Shown here one piece after another: positions 1 through 7,266 of a stretch of 49,533 nucleotides of DNA. The notes under the pieces are model-generated. The model did not search any database and was not told the DNA's origin. It saw only the letters and a list, made by a program, of their open reading frames with translations. This DNA is from an uncultured Collinsella sp. GTDB taxonomy: Bacteria; Actinomycetota; Coriobacteriia; Coriobacteriales; Coriobacteriaceae. A program made the position numbers and the translations under genes. The stretch spans positions 1-49,533 of the forward strand of contig UQQL01000006.1 of assembly GCA_900543275.1 (NCBI GenBank), read 5' to 3'. Position 1 is the first letter of the stretch. Every line of letters starts with the position of its first letter.

Positions 1-323
1 ATGAAGTAGTCCTTATGGCCGATGAGGGACCGTAGGTCGAGATAGGGCTGCGAGGTCGGCTCGCGCAGCATGAAGTCGATGTATCGCGCATAGTATGCCC
101 ATCGCTGCTCGAGGCTGGGGTAGAGGTGGTAGAAGCCGTCGAAAAGGCTCTTGAAGCCAAAGGCTTGCTGCCAGTCCGTCATTCCGGCGCGCGCCATGCC
201 TGCGCGGTTGTAATGGTTGAACCCGGCGGCGCTTGACATGCCCGAGCCGATGCCGACGATGATGGCGTCGGCATCGTCGATAAGGCTTCGAAGCCTATAC
301 GCTTCCCTCTCTAGAGACGGCAT
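1..323 (-). CDS. SirTM-like sirtuin, N-terminal part only (cut by window edge)
   Basis: Reading the minus strand from an ATG at 323 gives at least 107 codons without a stop before the window edge. The start has a GAGGAG ribosome site about 9 bases upstream and overlaps the end of the preceding gene by 13 bases. The N-terminal stretch DADAIIVGIGSGMSSAAGFN (about residues 16-35) is the NAD-binding glycine loop of the sirtuin fold, and the following acidic/aromatic region (FGFKSLFDGFYHLYPSLEQR, then WAYYARYIDF) matches the helical segment of macrodomain-linked class M sirtuins. Those enzymes use NAD to ADP-ribosylate proteins or remove acyl groups. The catalytic Asn/Gln region and the zinc ribbon lie beyond the edge, so activity cannot be judged. 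It is the third gene of a three-sirtuin operon. The family is clear; the substrate is unknown. Confidence 0.8.
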   Translation of the reverse strand, partial: MPSLEREAYRLRSLIDDADAIIVGIGSGMSSAAGFNHYNRAGMARAGMTDWQQAFGFKSLFDGFYHLYPSLEQRWAYYARYIDFMLREPTSQPYLDLRSLIGHKDYF

Positions 324-1009
324 TGGGCAATCTCCTCGAAAGCCGGGGCCATATCGCCGTCAACGAGAATCGTCTCGCACGATGCATCGGGCGCCATAGC
401 CTGGCTGTAGTTGAACACGATGTAGGTGGCGTGCTCGCAGACGTTCGCGATCTGGGCGAGCATGTGCTTTATGATGCCGTTGCGCAGTCCCACGCCAAGT
501 TCGAGGATGGCGACCCTGCCGTTGCGATGGGCTTGCACAAGGCGCTCGAGCTCCTCGAGCTGGGCCGTGGCGAGGGCGTCTGGATGGGCGAGACGCCGCT
601 CGTCGATCGACGTGCGTATGCCCCCCTCCGTCTCGAGCACGCGGTTCTCGTCGAACCCGGCGCGCGCGAAGTGCCCGTCGATGTTGCATGTGACCACGAA
701 GGTGTCGGCGTGCTCCGTAAGACGCCGCAGCCCGTTCATGAGCGAGCCGGGCTCATATTCGAGATACTCCTTTTGATGGAACCGCTCGGCCCATCGGCGT
801 CGCACGCTGGCATCCGGGGAAGCGAGCCCCTGCAGTATGCAGCCGATGCCGTCTGCCTGAGCGAGGTCGCCGTACGCCTCTTGGAAATGAGCATCGGCGC
901 AGAAAAGGTTGAGCCCCTCCGCCATGTCGAGTCCGTTGCTAGCGCCGATGATGACAAGATCCGCTTCGGCTAGCGCCCTGCCTATGCGAACTGCTTTCGC
1001 CGTCTCCAT
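311..1009 (-). CDS. degenerate SirTM-like sirtuin lacking the zinc ribbon
   Basis: A 232-residue protein. The start is fixed by GGAGGTAGCGC directly before the ATG, three bases after the upstream gene ends. Sirtuin features are present: NAD loop GASNGLD at 22-28, TCNID at 107-111 (the Asn and Asp that SirTM enzymes keep), and LELGVGLRNGIIK near the C-terminus. Two things are missing. The residue at the catalytic position, His in most sirtuins and Gln in SirTM proteins, is Glu128 (LETEGG). The Cys-x-x-Cys pairs of the structural zinc ribbon, present in the neighbour, are gone and replaced by a charged helix. It is also about 60-90 residues shorter than its relatives. It may bind NAD or ADP-ribose without catalysing the usual reaction, for instance as a partner or sensor for the intact sirtuin encoded just upstream. 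The family call is firm; the pseudo-enzyme role is inference. Confidence 0.78.
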   Translation of the reverse strand: METAKAVRIGRALAEADLVIIGASNGLDMAEGLNLFCADAHFQEAYGDLAQADGIGCILQGLASPDASVRRRWAERFHQKEYLEYEPGSLMNGLRRLTEHADTFVVTCNIDGHFARAGFDENRVLETEGGIRTSIDERRLAHPDALATAQLEELERLVQAHRNGRVAILELGVGLRNGIIKHMLAQIANVCEHATYIVFNYSQAMAPDASCETILVDGDMAPAFEEIAQCRL

Positions 1010-1012
1010 GCG

Positions 1013-1978
1013 CTACCTCCCCAGCGTCTTGCGCACGTCGGCAAGCACGTCGGCGATGTCGGCGCGAACGGCGAGCCCCCGATCCTCGATCGCGCGGGGG
1101 AGAAACTGCGTCTTGTTGTTTACGGCGATGTAGCTGGCCTGCGGTAACTGCGCCGTGAGGGCCCAGAACGGCTCCTGGATAAACGCGGGCGTCATGCGGC
1201 CCACACCCAGCTCGAGGAAGAGGATCCTCTGCCGTGCGTGCGCGTCGAGCCATTCGGACACCTTGCGGTACTGCTCCTCGTAGAGTTCGCCCTGCAGGAA
1301 GTTGCCGTAGCCGCGAACCCAGGGGAACGCCTCTGCCCCGCAGTGCGGGCAGCGCGGCACGAGCTCTGTCGGAACCTCAAGGCCGTCTCCCATGGCCTCT
1401 ACCATGTTGGAGACCGGCTCGACCGCATCCCACACCGCGTCGGTGCAACAGCGGGAGCACTGAAAGAAGCGGTGGTCGCCTTGGATCTCTGCCACTTTCT
1501 CCCAGGGATAGAGCTTCACAAACTGCGTGTCCTGGTTGGTGGTGAGCACGAAGAAATCCTTCTCGGCGAGAATGGCGTCGAGGTCCCTGTAGGGCTTGCG
1601 CAGCGGGGCGTTGAGCGTGGTGTCGAGGAAGGTGGCGAGGTATCCCCAGCGCGCCTCGGCGGTGGGCCAGCGGTAGAACGACCCCTCGAAAGCGCCCTTG
1701 AAACCGTAGCGCTCGGCGAATTTGCCGAAATGCTTGCGATAGGTCGCGTTGTCCTCGTAGTAGAAGTCGCCGCCGCCCGCCGCGGAGAGCCCGGAGGCCC
1801 CGCCCACCAGCACGCAATCGGCTTCTTCGATCATACGGGCGAAGTCCTCGATTTGCTGGTCGTAGGGCTCGGGCTCGCGGTCACTCAGCTCATAGGGCGT
1901 GCTGCCGCTGCGGTAGGCGGCATGAAGGGAAAACGATCGGTTGGTGAGCTCGATAACGAGCTGCTCGTACAGGGTCAC
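1013..1978 (-). CDS. SirTM-like sirtuin (NAD-dependent ADP-ribosyltransferase family)
   Basis: GTG at 1978 is taken as the start. It has GAAGG seven bases upstream and a TATAAT box at 2003-1998; ATG codons further upstream would lie inside or before the promoter. The 321-residue product has an N-terminal extension (1-50) and then the sirtuin core: NAD loop GGASGLSAAGG (59-69), TTNQD (146-150), IQGD with Gln166 at the catalytic position, zinc-ribbon Cys174, Cys177 or 178, Cys210 and Cys213, and LELGVGRMTP near 255-265. Gln in place of the usual catalytic His is the hallmark of macrodomain-associated class M sirtuins, which ADP-ribosylate carrier proteins in Firmicutes. No macrodomain, GcvH-like carrier or lipoate ligase gene is seen beside it, unlike the classical operons. 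It is first in a three-sirtuin operon and probably controlled by the divergent TetR protein. The target is unknown. Confidence 0.85.
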   Translation of the reverse strand: MTLYEQLVIELTNRSFSLHAAYRSGSTPYELSDREPEPYDQQIEDFARMIEEADCVLVGGASGLSAAGGGDFYYEDNATYRKHFGKFAERYGFKGAFEGSFYRWPTAEARWGYLATFLDTTLNAPLRKPYRDLDAILAEKDFFVLTTNQDTQFVKLYPWEKVAEIQGDHRFFQCSRCCTDAVWDAVEPVSNMVEAMGDGLEVPTELVPRCPHCGAEAFPWVRGYGNFLQGELYEEQYRKVSEWLDAHARQRILFLELGVGRMTPAFIQEPFWALTAQLPQASYIAVNNKTQFLPRAIEDRGLAVRADIADVLADVRKTLGR

Positions 1979-1997
1979 TGGATACCTTCTTTCAGCT

Positions 1998-2017
1998 ATT
2001 ATAAACAGGTGTCTATA
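1998..2017 (-). promoter_or_regulatory. promoter -10 box with overlapping palindromic operator for the sirtuin operon
   Basis: On the minus strand TATAAT (2003-1998) is a perfect -10 hexamer, placed to start transcription near 1991, about 13 bases before the GTG at 1978. No good -35 is visible. Overlapping it, 2000-2017 reads TATAAACA-GG-TGTCTATA on the plus strand: two 8-base arms that match at 7 positions around a 2-base centre. A symmetrical site covering a -10 box next to a divergent TetR gene is the usual layout for TetR repression. A second small repeat (TTGCT-TAAG-AGCAA, 2036-2049) lies further into the shared intergenic region. Regulation by this TetR is inference. Confidence 0.55.
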
Positions 2018-2121
2018 AAAAGTATCCATGTCGATTTGCTTAAGAGCAATGAACAGCTTCGGCCTGCTGTCGATAAACGAGCGTTTGCCGGGCATTGTCG
2101 AGCGTTGCAATTGGAGGGGTA

Positions 2122-2682
2122 ATGGAAGCGGGGAAGATCGATCGTCGCCGACGCTATACACTCTCGGTCATACGGGAGGCGTTCTTCGCGCTGCTGGCCG
2201 AGGTCGGCTTCGCGAAGATGACGGTAGCGGATATTTGCCGCCGCGCCGATATCAACCGTGGCACGTTCTATCTGCACTACGAGGACAAGTTCGCCCTGCT
2301 CGACGCGCTTATCGACGAGGCCTTGGCGGCGGTGCCGCCGCTCGAGGGAACGGAGGCGGGTGCCCTCTGCCAGCGTCCGCCGGCAAACGATGACTATTAT
2401 CTGCTCTACTCGGATGACGACGCGTACGCCCGGGTGGCACAGCGCGTCGTCGAGCGCGGCGCCGAGCAGATGGTTCCCTCGATCATGGAGGAGACTGGGC
2501 TTTCGCGCGAGGACGCCTATCTGCTCTTCGTCCACAACGTCCAGGGAAATCTCGCGGTCAACCGCCTGCTCGGTTGGAGGCGAGGGCCCGAGTTTGCTCA
2601 CGCTCAGGAGCTGCTCAGCGCCTATTCCGAAGGGGGCATGCGGGCGGTATCGGCTCGTCACGATCCTCGTAGCTCGTCTTGA
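2122..2682 (+). CDS. TetR/AcrR family transcriptional regulator
   Basis: A 186-residue regulator. ATG at 2122 follows the strong site GGAGGGG at spacing 4; an in-frame start 27 bases upstream lacks one. Residues 10-55 form the TetR helix-turn-helix: TLSVIREAFFALLAEVGF, then MTVADICRRADINRGTFYLH with YEDKFALLDAL following. The rest is a helical ligand domain without a recognisable ligand signature, and acidic in the middle (SDDDAY). It is transcribed away from the three-sirtuin operon, and a palindrome overlaps that operon's -10 box, so local repression of the sirtuins is the simplest role. The inducer cannot be deduced. An NAD-related metabolite would be attractive, but the sequence gives no evidence for it. 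The next gene downstream is 200 bases away, so it is probably monocistronic. Confidence 0.88.
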   Translation: MEAGKIDRRRRYTLSVIREAFFALLAEVGFAKMTVADICRRADINRGTFYLHYEDKFALLDALIDEALAAVPPLEGTEAGALCQRPPANDDYYLLYSDDDAYARVAQRVVERGAEQMVPSIMEETGLSREDAYLLFVHNVQGNLAVNRLLGWRRGPEFAHAQELLSAYSEGGMRAVSARHDPRSSS

Positions 2683-2842
2683 CCGCATGTCATTTCAGGT
2701 AGGTGGCGTTGCTATGGGCCCTCTTTGATTTTCGACGTTGTATAAGGCAATCGCAATCGTCTTGAGCTTCTTTAGGGAACTTGAACAAGAGATATGGCCT
2801 GCTGGCGATTGATTAACACCATTCGTTTTGGTTACAAGAAAG

Positions 2843-2864
2843 CATGCTGCGCGCCTGCAGCATG
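2843..2864 (+). promoter_or_regulatory. inverted repeat in the leader of the flavoprotein gene
   Basis: CATGCTGC and GCAGCATG form perfect 8-base arms around 6 bases, ending about 8 bases before the ribosome site GGGAGAGGGAA of the gene at 2881. It could be an operator or a leader hairpin that affects ribosome access. No regulator is assigned. The remainder of the 198-base gap after the TetR gene shows nothing further that I can support. Confidence 0.35.
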
Positions 2865-2880
2865 AGGGAGAGGGAATCCT

Positions 2881-3411
2881 ATGAATATCGTTGTATTGAG
2901 CGGCAGCCCGCGTAAGGGCGCTAATACCGATACCATGGTCGAGGCGTTTGCCGAGACCGCGCGTGAGGGCGGCCATACGGTCGAGGTCATCCGCGTTGCC
3001 AGCAAGAAGATCGCCGGCTGCTTGGGATGCCAGTACTGCTTCGCCCATGAGGGCGTCTGCGTGCAGAAGGATGACATGGCCAACGTGATTGAGTCGCTGA
3101 AAGACACCGACATGGTTGTCTTCGCTTCGCCTATCTACTGGTTTGATATCACTGCGCAGGAAAAGACCGCCATCGACCGCCTGTACGCCTTCGGTGCCAC
3201 GGGATTCCCGTTCACCAAGACGGCCCTTTTACTCGATAGCCACAGCGAGGGTGTCTATGATGCGGCGATCGCTATGTACAAGTCAACCTGCGCGTACTGC
3301 AAGTGGGAGGACCAGGGCATTGTCACCATCAGCGGTATGACCGAGCGCGACAGCATGGCATCCTCGCCCAAGTTGAAAGAGGTGCGAGAGCTCGCTCGCA
3401 AGCTTGCCTAA
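2881..3411 (+). CDS. flavodoxin-fold NAD(P)H-dependent oxidoreductase (FMN reductase family)
   Basis: A 176-residue protein beginning MNIVVLSGSPRKGANTDTM, the phosphate-binding loop that holds FMN in NADPH-dependent FMN reductases and iron-sulfur flavoproteins. A CxxCxxC-like cluster follows at about 47-53 (GCLGCQYC), and FASPIYWFDITAQEKTAIDR is the second FMN contact region. Length and order match the family of small cytoplasmic flavodoxin-like reductases common in anaerobes, where physiological substrates are rarely known (quinones, nitro compounds, iron-sulfur partners). The ribosome site GAGGGAGAGGGAA precedes the ATG at good spacing. A weak inverted repeat (TAAGGACA, 3409-3416, with TGTCCTTA, 3457-3464) begins at the stop codon and may end transcription. 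The following gene is 180 bases away in AT-rich DNA, so no operon is implied. Confidence 0.88.
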   Translation: MNIVVLSGSPRKGANTDTMVEAFAETAREGGHTVEVIRVASKKIAGCLGCQYCFAHEGVCVQKDDMANVIESLKDTDMVVFASPIYWFDITAQEKTAIDRLYAFGATGFPFTKTALLLDSHSEGVYDAAIAMYKSTCAYCKWEDQGIVTISGMTERDSMASSPKLKEVRELARKLA

Positions 3412-3591
3412 GGACAAGAAGAACGCATGGCAATCAGCGTTGGTGGAAATGCTTGCTGTCCTTACCGAGAGATAGGGGCGAATTCCCTCAAGTGCCGTAT
3501 AGAACAATTTTTAAACGCAGAAAAATAACTGAAAACAAATTAATCCGCGTTAAAATATTGTCAAATAGAAGTTCATGAGGGAAGGTTACGT

Positions 3592-4881
3592 ATGCGTCGC
3601 AAGGCAGACGAGCTCCTTAGGGAATGGCGAGACAGAGCTGATAGAAAACCTTTGCTGGTCAAAGGCGTGCGCCAGTGTGGCAAGACCTATTTGCTCAGAA
3701 CGTACGCCCAGGATCTTTTCGAATCGGTTGTCTACGTTAATCTTGAGAACGACCGGTCGGCGCGAGCGGATTTTTCGGGCGGTCTTGACCCTCATTCGAT
3801 CGTACGTGCGATCGAGGCTCGTACGGGACAGCGTATCGTGCCTGGCAAAACCTTACTGTTCATTGACGAGATCCAGGCATGCGAGGAAGCGCTCACTTCC
3901 CTTAAATACTTTTGCGAAGATGCTCCCGAGTATTACGTTGCGGCTGCCGGGTCGCTTCTTGGGGTTGCCATTAACCATCAGCCGTATTCGTTCCCCGTCG
4001 GAAAGACCGACTTGATTGAGATGGCTCCACTCGATTTCGAGGAGTTTCTCTGGGCGATGGGGCACGATCAGCTGGTCGACGAGATACGCTCATCATTCGA
4101 GATAATGGGTCCTCTTGCGCCAAGCCTTCATGAAAAGGCGCTTGGGCTCTATCGACAGTATCTTGTTGTTGGCGGAATGCCCGAGGCGGTCCAAACGTAC
4201 ATCGATGATCAGTCAATCATTGATGTGGCCGAAAAGCATCGGATTATTCTCGACGGATATTCCGCCGACACCAATAAATATGCTGATGAACGCTTGAGTG
4301 CAAAGACGCGTGCGTGCTTCGATTCCATTCCACAGCAGCTTGCCAAAGAGAATCGTAAATTTCAATACAAGGTAGTGCGAGCGGGGGGCAATGCGTCTCT
4401 CTTTGGAGATGCTCTCGATTGGCTTGTATTGTCGGGTACGGTGGCGCGCTGCAGCCTAGTCGGGCAGATCGAAAGCCCCTTAGAGGCCTTCGTTAACCCT
4501 TCTGCTTTTAAAATCTATCAGGCGGATACAGGGCTGCTGGTCTCCAAGGCCGGTGCTCAACGCGCCGATATTCTTGCCGGTATCGGCGGCACATTCATGG
4601 GTGCACTTACCGAAAACTACGTTGCCCAACAGCTTTCAGCCATGGGTTATCCACTGCATTATTGGGCGCGAGATAATCGTGCGGAAATCGACTTTGTAGT
4701 AGAGAAGCAGGGATGCTTGTCTGCGATTGAAGTCAAGGCGGGGGAGAACACAAGATCTCGAAGTCTGTCCTCACTTAAAAAGACCCATCCGGGCGTGCGC
4801 CGAATCAGGCTATCGACTAAGCCCTTTGGAATGAATGATGGGCTTATGTCTGTTCCGCTTTATGCGGCATTTTGTCTATAG
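3592..4881 (+). CDS. AAA-type ATPase with C-terminal DUF4143 nuclease-like domain
   Basis: A 429-residue protein of the widespread AAA/DUF4143 type. The N-terminal domain has a Walker A-like loop GVRQCGKTYL (about 23-32) and Walker B LLFIDEIQ (about 85-92), with a sensor-like region AAGSLLGVA. The middle is helical with the conserved LYRQYLVVGGMPEAVQTY. The C-terminal part reads FKIYQADTGLL, then ENYVAQQL and LHYWARDNRAEIDFVVE ... AIEVKAG, the D-(E)xK pattern of the PD-(D/E)xK nuclease-like fold seen in DUF4143. Its biological role is unknown; such genes are patchily distributed and often sit alone, as here. The ATG follows GGGAAGG. The upstream 180 bases are AT-rich. Lower GC than its neighbours hints at separate acquisition. 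Confidence 0.85.
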   Translation: MRRKADELLREWRDRADRKPLLVKGVRQCGKTYLLRTYAQDLFESVVYVNLENDRSARADFSGGLDPHSIVRAIEARTGQRIVPGKTLLFIDEIQACEEALTSLKYFCEDAPEYYVAAAGSLLGVAINHQPYSFPVGKTDLIEMAPLDFEEFLWAMGHDQLVDEIRSSFEIMGPLAPSLHEKALGLYRQYLVVGGMPEAVQTYIDDQSIIDVAEKHRIILDGYSADTNKYADERLSAKTRACFDSIPQQLAKENRKFQYKVVRAGGNASLFGDALDWLVLSGTVARCSLVGQIESPLEAFVNPSAFKIYQADTGLLVSKAGAQRADILAGIGGTFMGALTENYVAQQLSAMGYPLHYWARDNRAEIDFVVEKQGCLSAIEVKAGENTRSRSLSSLKKTHPGVRRIRLSTKPFGMNDGLMSVPLYAAFCL

Positions 4882-4903
4882 GGATGATGCTGGTGTAATG
4901 CAT

Positions 4904-4941
4904 GGGGCCCGGGGCGCAGCGTTTACTGCGCTCCGGGCCCC
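4904..4941. terminator. strong hairpin between convergent genes
   Basis: Sixteen-base arms beginning GGGGCCCGG and ending CGGGCCCC pair with a single G-T type mismatch around a 6-base loop. It lies 22 bases after the ATPase stop and 39 bases after the end of the oppositely oriented topoisomerase gene, so it can stop both. T-runs are weak on both sides. Confidence 0.75.
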
Positions 4942-4980
4942 GCTGCTTTGTAAAACCATGACGGTTTAGTCGCCGTTGTT

Positions 4981-7221
4981 TTAGTCAAACAAACTCGGCA
5001 TGTCATTTTCCTTCATGAGGGCGCCGGCGGAGGGCAGGCTCTGCGCGGTGAACTTCTCGGCCGAGACGCCGGCGCCGAGGATGTCCTCGGTCGTGCCGAC
5101 GGTGGTGACCGAGCGGCCCTTCTTGGCCGTGAAAGCCTGGACGCCCTGCGTGTTGGTGGTCGTCTTGGTCTTGAGCAGCGACGTGTTGAAGTTCATCAGG
5201 CGGTAGTCGCTCGAGACCAGCGCGAGGTCGCGGTCCTCCTTGAGCACCTGCGCATACAGCAGCTTGCTGCCGCCGTAGATGGCGTTCTTAAGGCGCTTGC
5301 GGTTGGTCTTGGTAGCGTATCCAGAAAGCGCGACACGCACCACGCGGCCGTTCTCAAAGACGAACAGCACGTCGGCCTTGTAGTCCTCGGGGTCGATGAC
5401 CCAGATGACGCTCTCGTCGGGTTCCATCTCAAGATCGGTCGGAAGGTACGAGCCCAGCTGGGCCGACTTGGTGTCCTCAAACGCCGCGACCTTGCACTTG
5501 TACACCTGGCTCTTGTTGGTAAAGACCAGCAGCTCGTGGGTGTTGGAGGACGGGAACTCGATAAAGGGTTTGTCGCCGTCCTTGTACTTGAGCGTAGCGG
5601 CCTTCTTGAGCACGCGGTCCGTCATCTTCTTAAGGTAGCCATCGCGCGAGAGCATGATGGTCACCGGGTACTCCTCGACCTCGGGCTCCAGGCTCACCTC
5701 GACGACCTCGTGGGGTTCGATCCTGCCCGTGCGGCGCGGCATCACATACTTCTTGTTGACCGCGGCCAGCTCGTCGCTGATGACCTTCTTGATATTGTTC
5801 TCGCTCGAAAGGATCTCCTCAAGCTCGGCAATCTCGCCCTCGAGCTTGGCGATGTCCTTGGTGCGGTTGAGGATGTACTCCTCGTTGATGTTGCGGAGCT
5901 TAAGCTCGGCGACAAACTCGGCCTGGGTCTCGTCGATGTCGAAACCCTTCATAAGGTTGGGTACAACCTCTGCCTCGAGCTTAGTGCCGCGGATGATGGC
6001 GATGGCCTTGTCGATGTCGAGCAGAATTGCCTCAAGGCCGTGCAGCAGGTGCAGGCGCTCGGACTTTTTGCCCAGGTCAAAGTTAATGCGGCGACGCGTG
6101 GACGCAATACGCCACTTGACCCACTCGTGCAGAATCTGGCGCACGCCCATAACACGGGGATAGCCGTCGACGAGCACGTTGAAGTTGCACGAGAACGAAT
6201 CCTGCAGCGTGGTCGAGCGATAGAGCTTGGCCATGAGCTTGTCGGGGTCGACGCCGCGCTTAAGGTCGATGGCGATGCGCAGACCCGAAAGGTCGGTCTC
6301 GTCGCGGATGTCGGCGATCTCCTTGACCTTGCCCTCCTTGGAGAGCTTGACGATGCGTTCGATGATGACATCGGTCTTGGTGGTGTAGGGGATCTCGTAC
6401 ACCTCGATGATGCGCTCTTCGGGAATCCAGCGCCAGCGGGAGCGAATCTGGAAGCTGCCAAGACCGGTCTCGATGATCTTCTCCATCTCCTCGCGGCGGT
6501 AGATAATCTCGCCGCCGGTCGAGAAATCGGGCATGGGCATGTACTCGAGCAGGTCGCAGTCGGGGTCCTTCAGGTAGTGCATCGTGGCGGTGCAGACCTC
6601 GTTGAGGTTGAAGCCGCAGATATCGGACGCCATAGCGACGCCGATGCCCTTGTTGGCCGAGACGAGGATGTTGGGGAACGTGGTGGGCAGCAGACGCGGC
6701 TCCTTCATGGCACCGTCGTAGCTGTCAACGAAGTCGACCGGGTCCTTGTCGATGTCTTTGAAGATCTCGGCGCTGATGGGGGAGAGCTTGGCCTCGGTAT
6801 AACGCGAGGCGGCGTAGCTCAGGTCGCCCGAATAGTACTTGCCAAAGTTGCCCTTCGACTCCACGAAAGGAGCAAGCAGCGCCTCGTTGCCCGTGGCCAG
6901 GCGCACCATCGTCTCGTAGATGGCGGCGTCGCCGTGTGGGTTGAGCTTCATGGTCTGGCCCACGATGTTGGCGCTCTTTTGGCGCTCGCCCTTGAGCAGG
7001 CCCATCTTGTACATAGTGTAGAGCAGCTTGCGGTGCGAGGGCTTAAAGCCGTCGATCTCGGGGAATGCACGCGAGACGTTGACGCTCATAGCGTAGGGCA
7101 TGTAGTTGACCTCGAGCGTCTGCGTAATCGGCTGGTCGGTGACCTCGGAGTGCAGGCCGATGACGTTCTCGGCGTTGACCTGCTTTTTCTTGGGCTGGTT
7201 CTTCGTCTTCTTCTTTGCCAC
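4981..7221 (-). CDS. type IIA DNA topoisomerase subunit A (ParC/GyrA family)
   Basis: A 746-residue breakage-rejoining subunit. After a Lys-rich N-terminus it has the winged-helix core and the catalytic tyrosine Tyr141 in DLSYAASRYTEAKL, preceded by the Arg that polarises the phosphate. Further on are YKMGLLKGERQKSANIVGQT and NPHGDAAIYETMVRLA (72-108), the region where quinolone-resistance changes occur in the family. A coiled coil (about 440-490, KLEGEIAELEEIL) and a C-terminal DNA-wrapping domain follow. The residues around the tyrosine (AAS instead of the usual AAM) and the missing long C-terminal tail mark it as the second, ParC-like enzyme of Coriobacteriia and Clostridia, not housekeeping gyrase. 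It lies 45 bases after the B subunit in one operon, the order B then A. Expected role: relaxation and decatenation of daughter chromosomes with its partner. Confidence 0.9.
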   Translation of the reverse strand: MAKKKTKNQPKKKQVNAENVIGLHSEVTDQPITQTLEVNYMPYAMSVNVSRAFPEIDGFKPSHRKLLYTMYKMGLLKGERQKSANIVGQTMKLNPHGDAAIYETMVRLATGNEALLAPFVESKGNFGKYYSGDLSYAASRYTEAKLSPISAEIFKDIDKDPVDFVDSYDGAMKEPRLLPTTFPNILVSANKGIGVAMASDICGFNLNEVCTATMHYLKDPDCDLLEYMPMPDFSTGGEIIYRREEMEKIIETGLGSFQIRSRWRWIPEERIIEVYEIPYTTKTDVIIERIVKLSKEGKVKEIADIRDETDLSGLRIAIDLKRGVDPDKLMAKLYRSTTLQDSFSCNFNVLVDGYPRVMGVRQILHEWVKWRIASTRRRINFDLGKKSERLHLLHGLEAILLDIDKAIAIIRGTKLEAEVVPNLMKGFDIDETQAEFVAELKLRNINEEYILNRTKDIAKLEGEIAELEEILSSENNIKKVISDELAAVNKKYVMPRRTGRIEPHEVVEVSLEPEVEEYPVTIMLSRDGYLKKMTDRVLKKAATLKYKDGDKPFIEFPSSNTHELLVFTNKSQVYKCKVAAFEDTKSAQLGSYLPTDLEMEPDESVIWVIDPEDYKADVLFVFENGRVVRVALSGYATKTNRKRLKNAIYGGSKLLYAQVLKEDRDLALVSSDYRLMNFNTSLLKTKTTTNTQGVQAFTAKKGRSVTTVGTTEDILGAGVSAEKFTAQSLPSAGALMKENDMPSLFD

Positions 7222-7266
7222 GATTTCCTCTTGAACTTCTTATGGGCCGTCGTTATCGATTTGCTG

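Noticed and set aside
311..323. Frameshift joining the two downstream sirtuin genes into one
   Set aside because: Each gene has its own ribosome site and a complete N-terminal NAD loop, so the 13-base overlap is an ordinary gene overlap.
323..973. Plus-strand open frame of 216 codons opposite the middle sirtuin
   Set aside because: Antisense shadow; the minus-strand frame has a ribosome site and family motifs.
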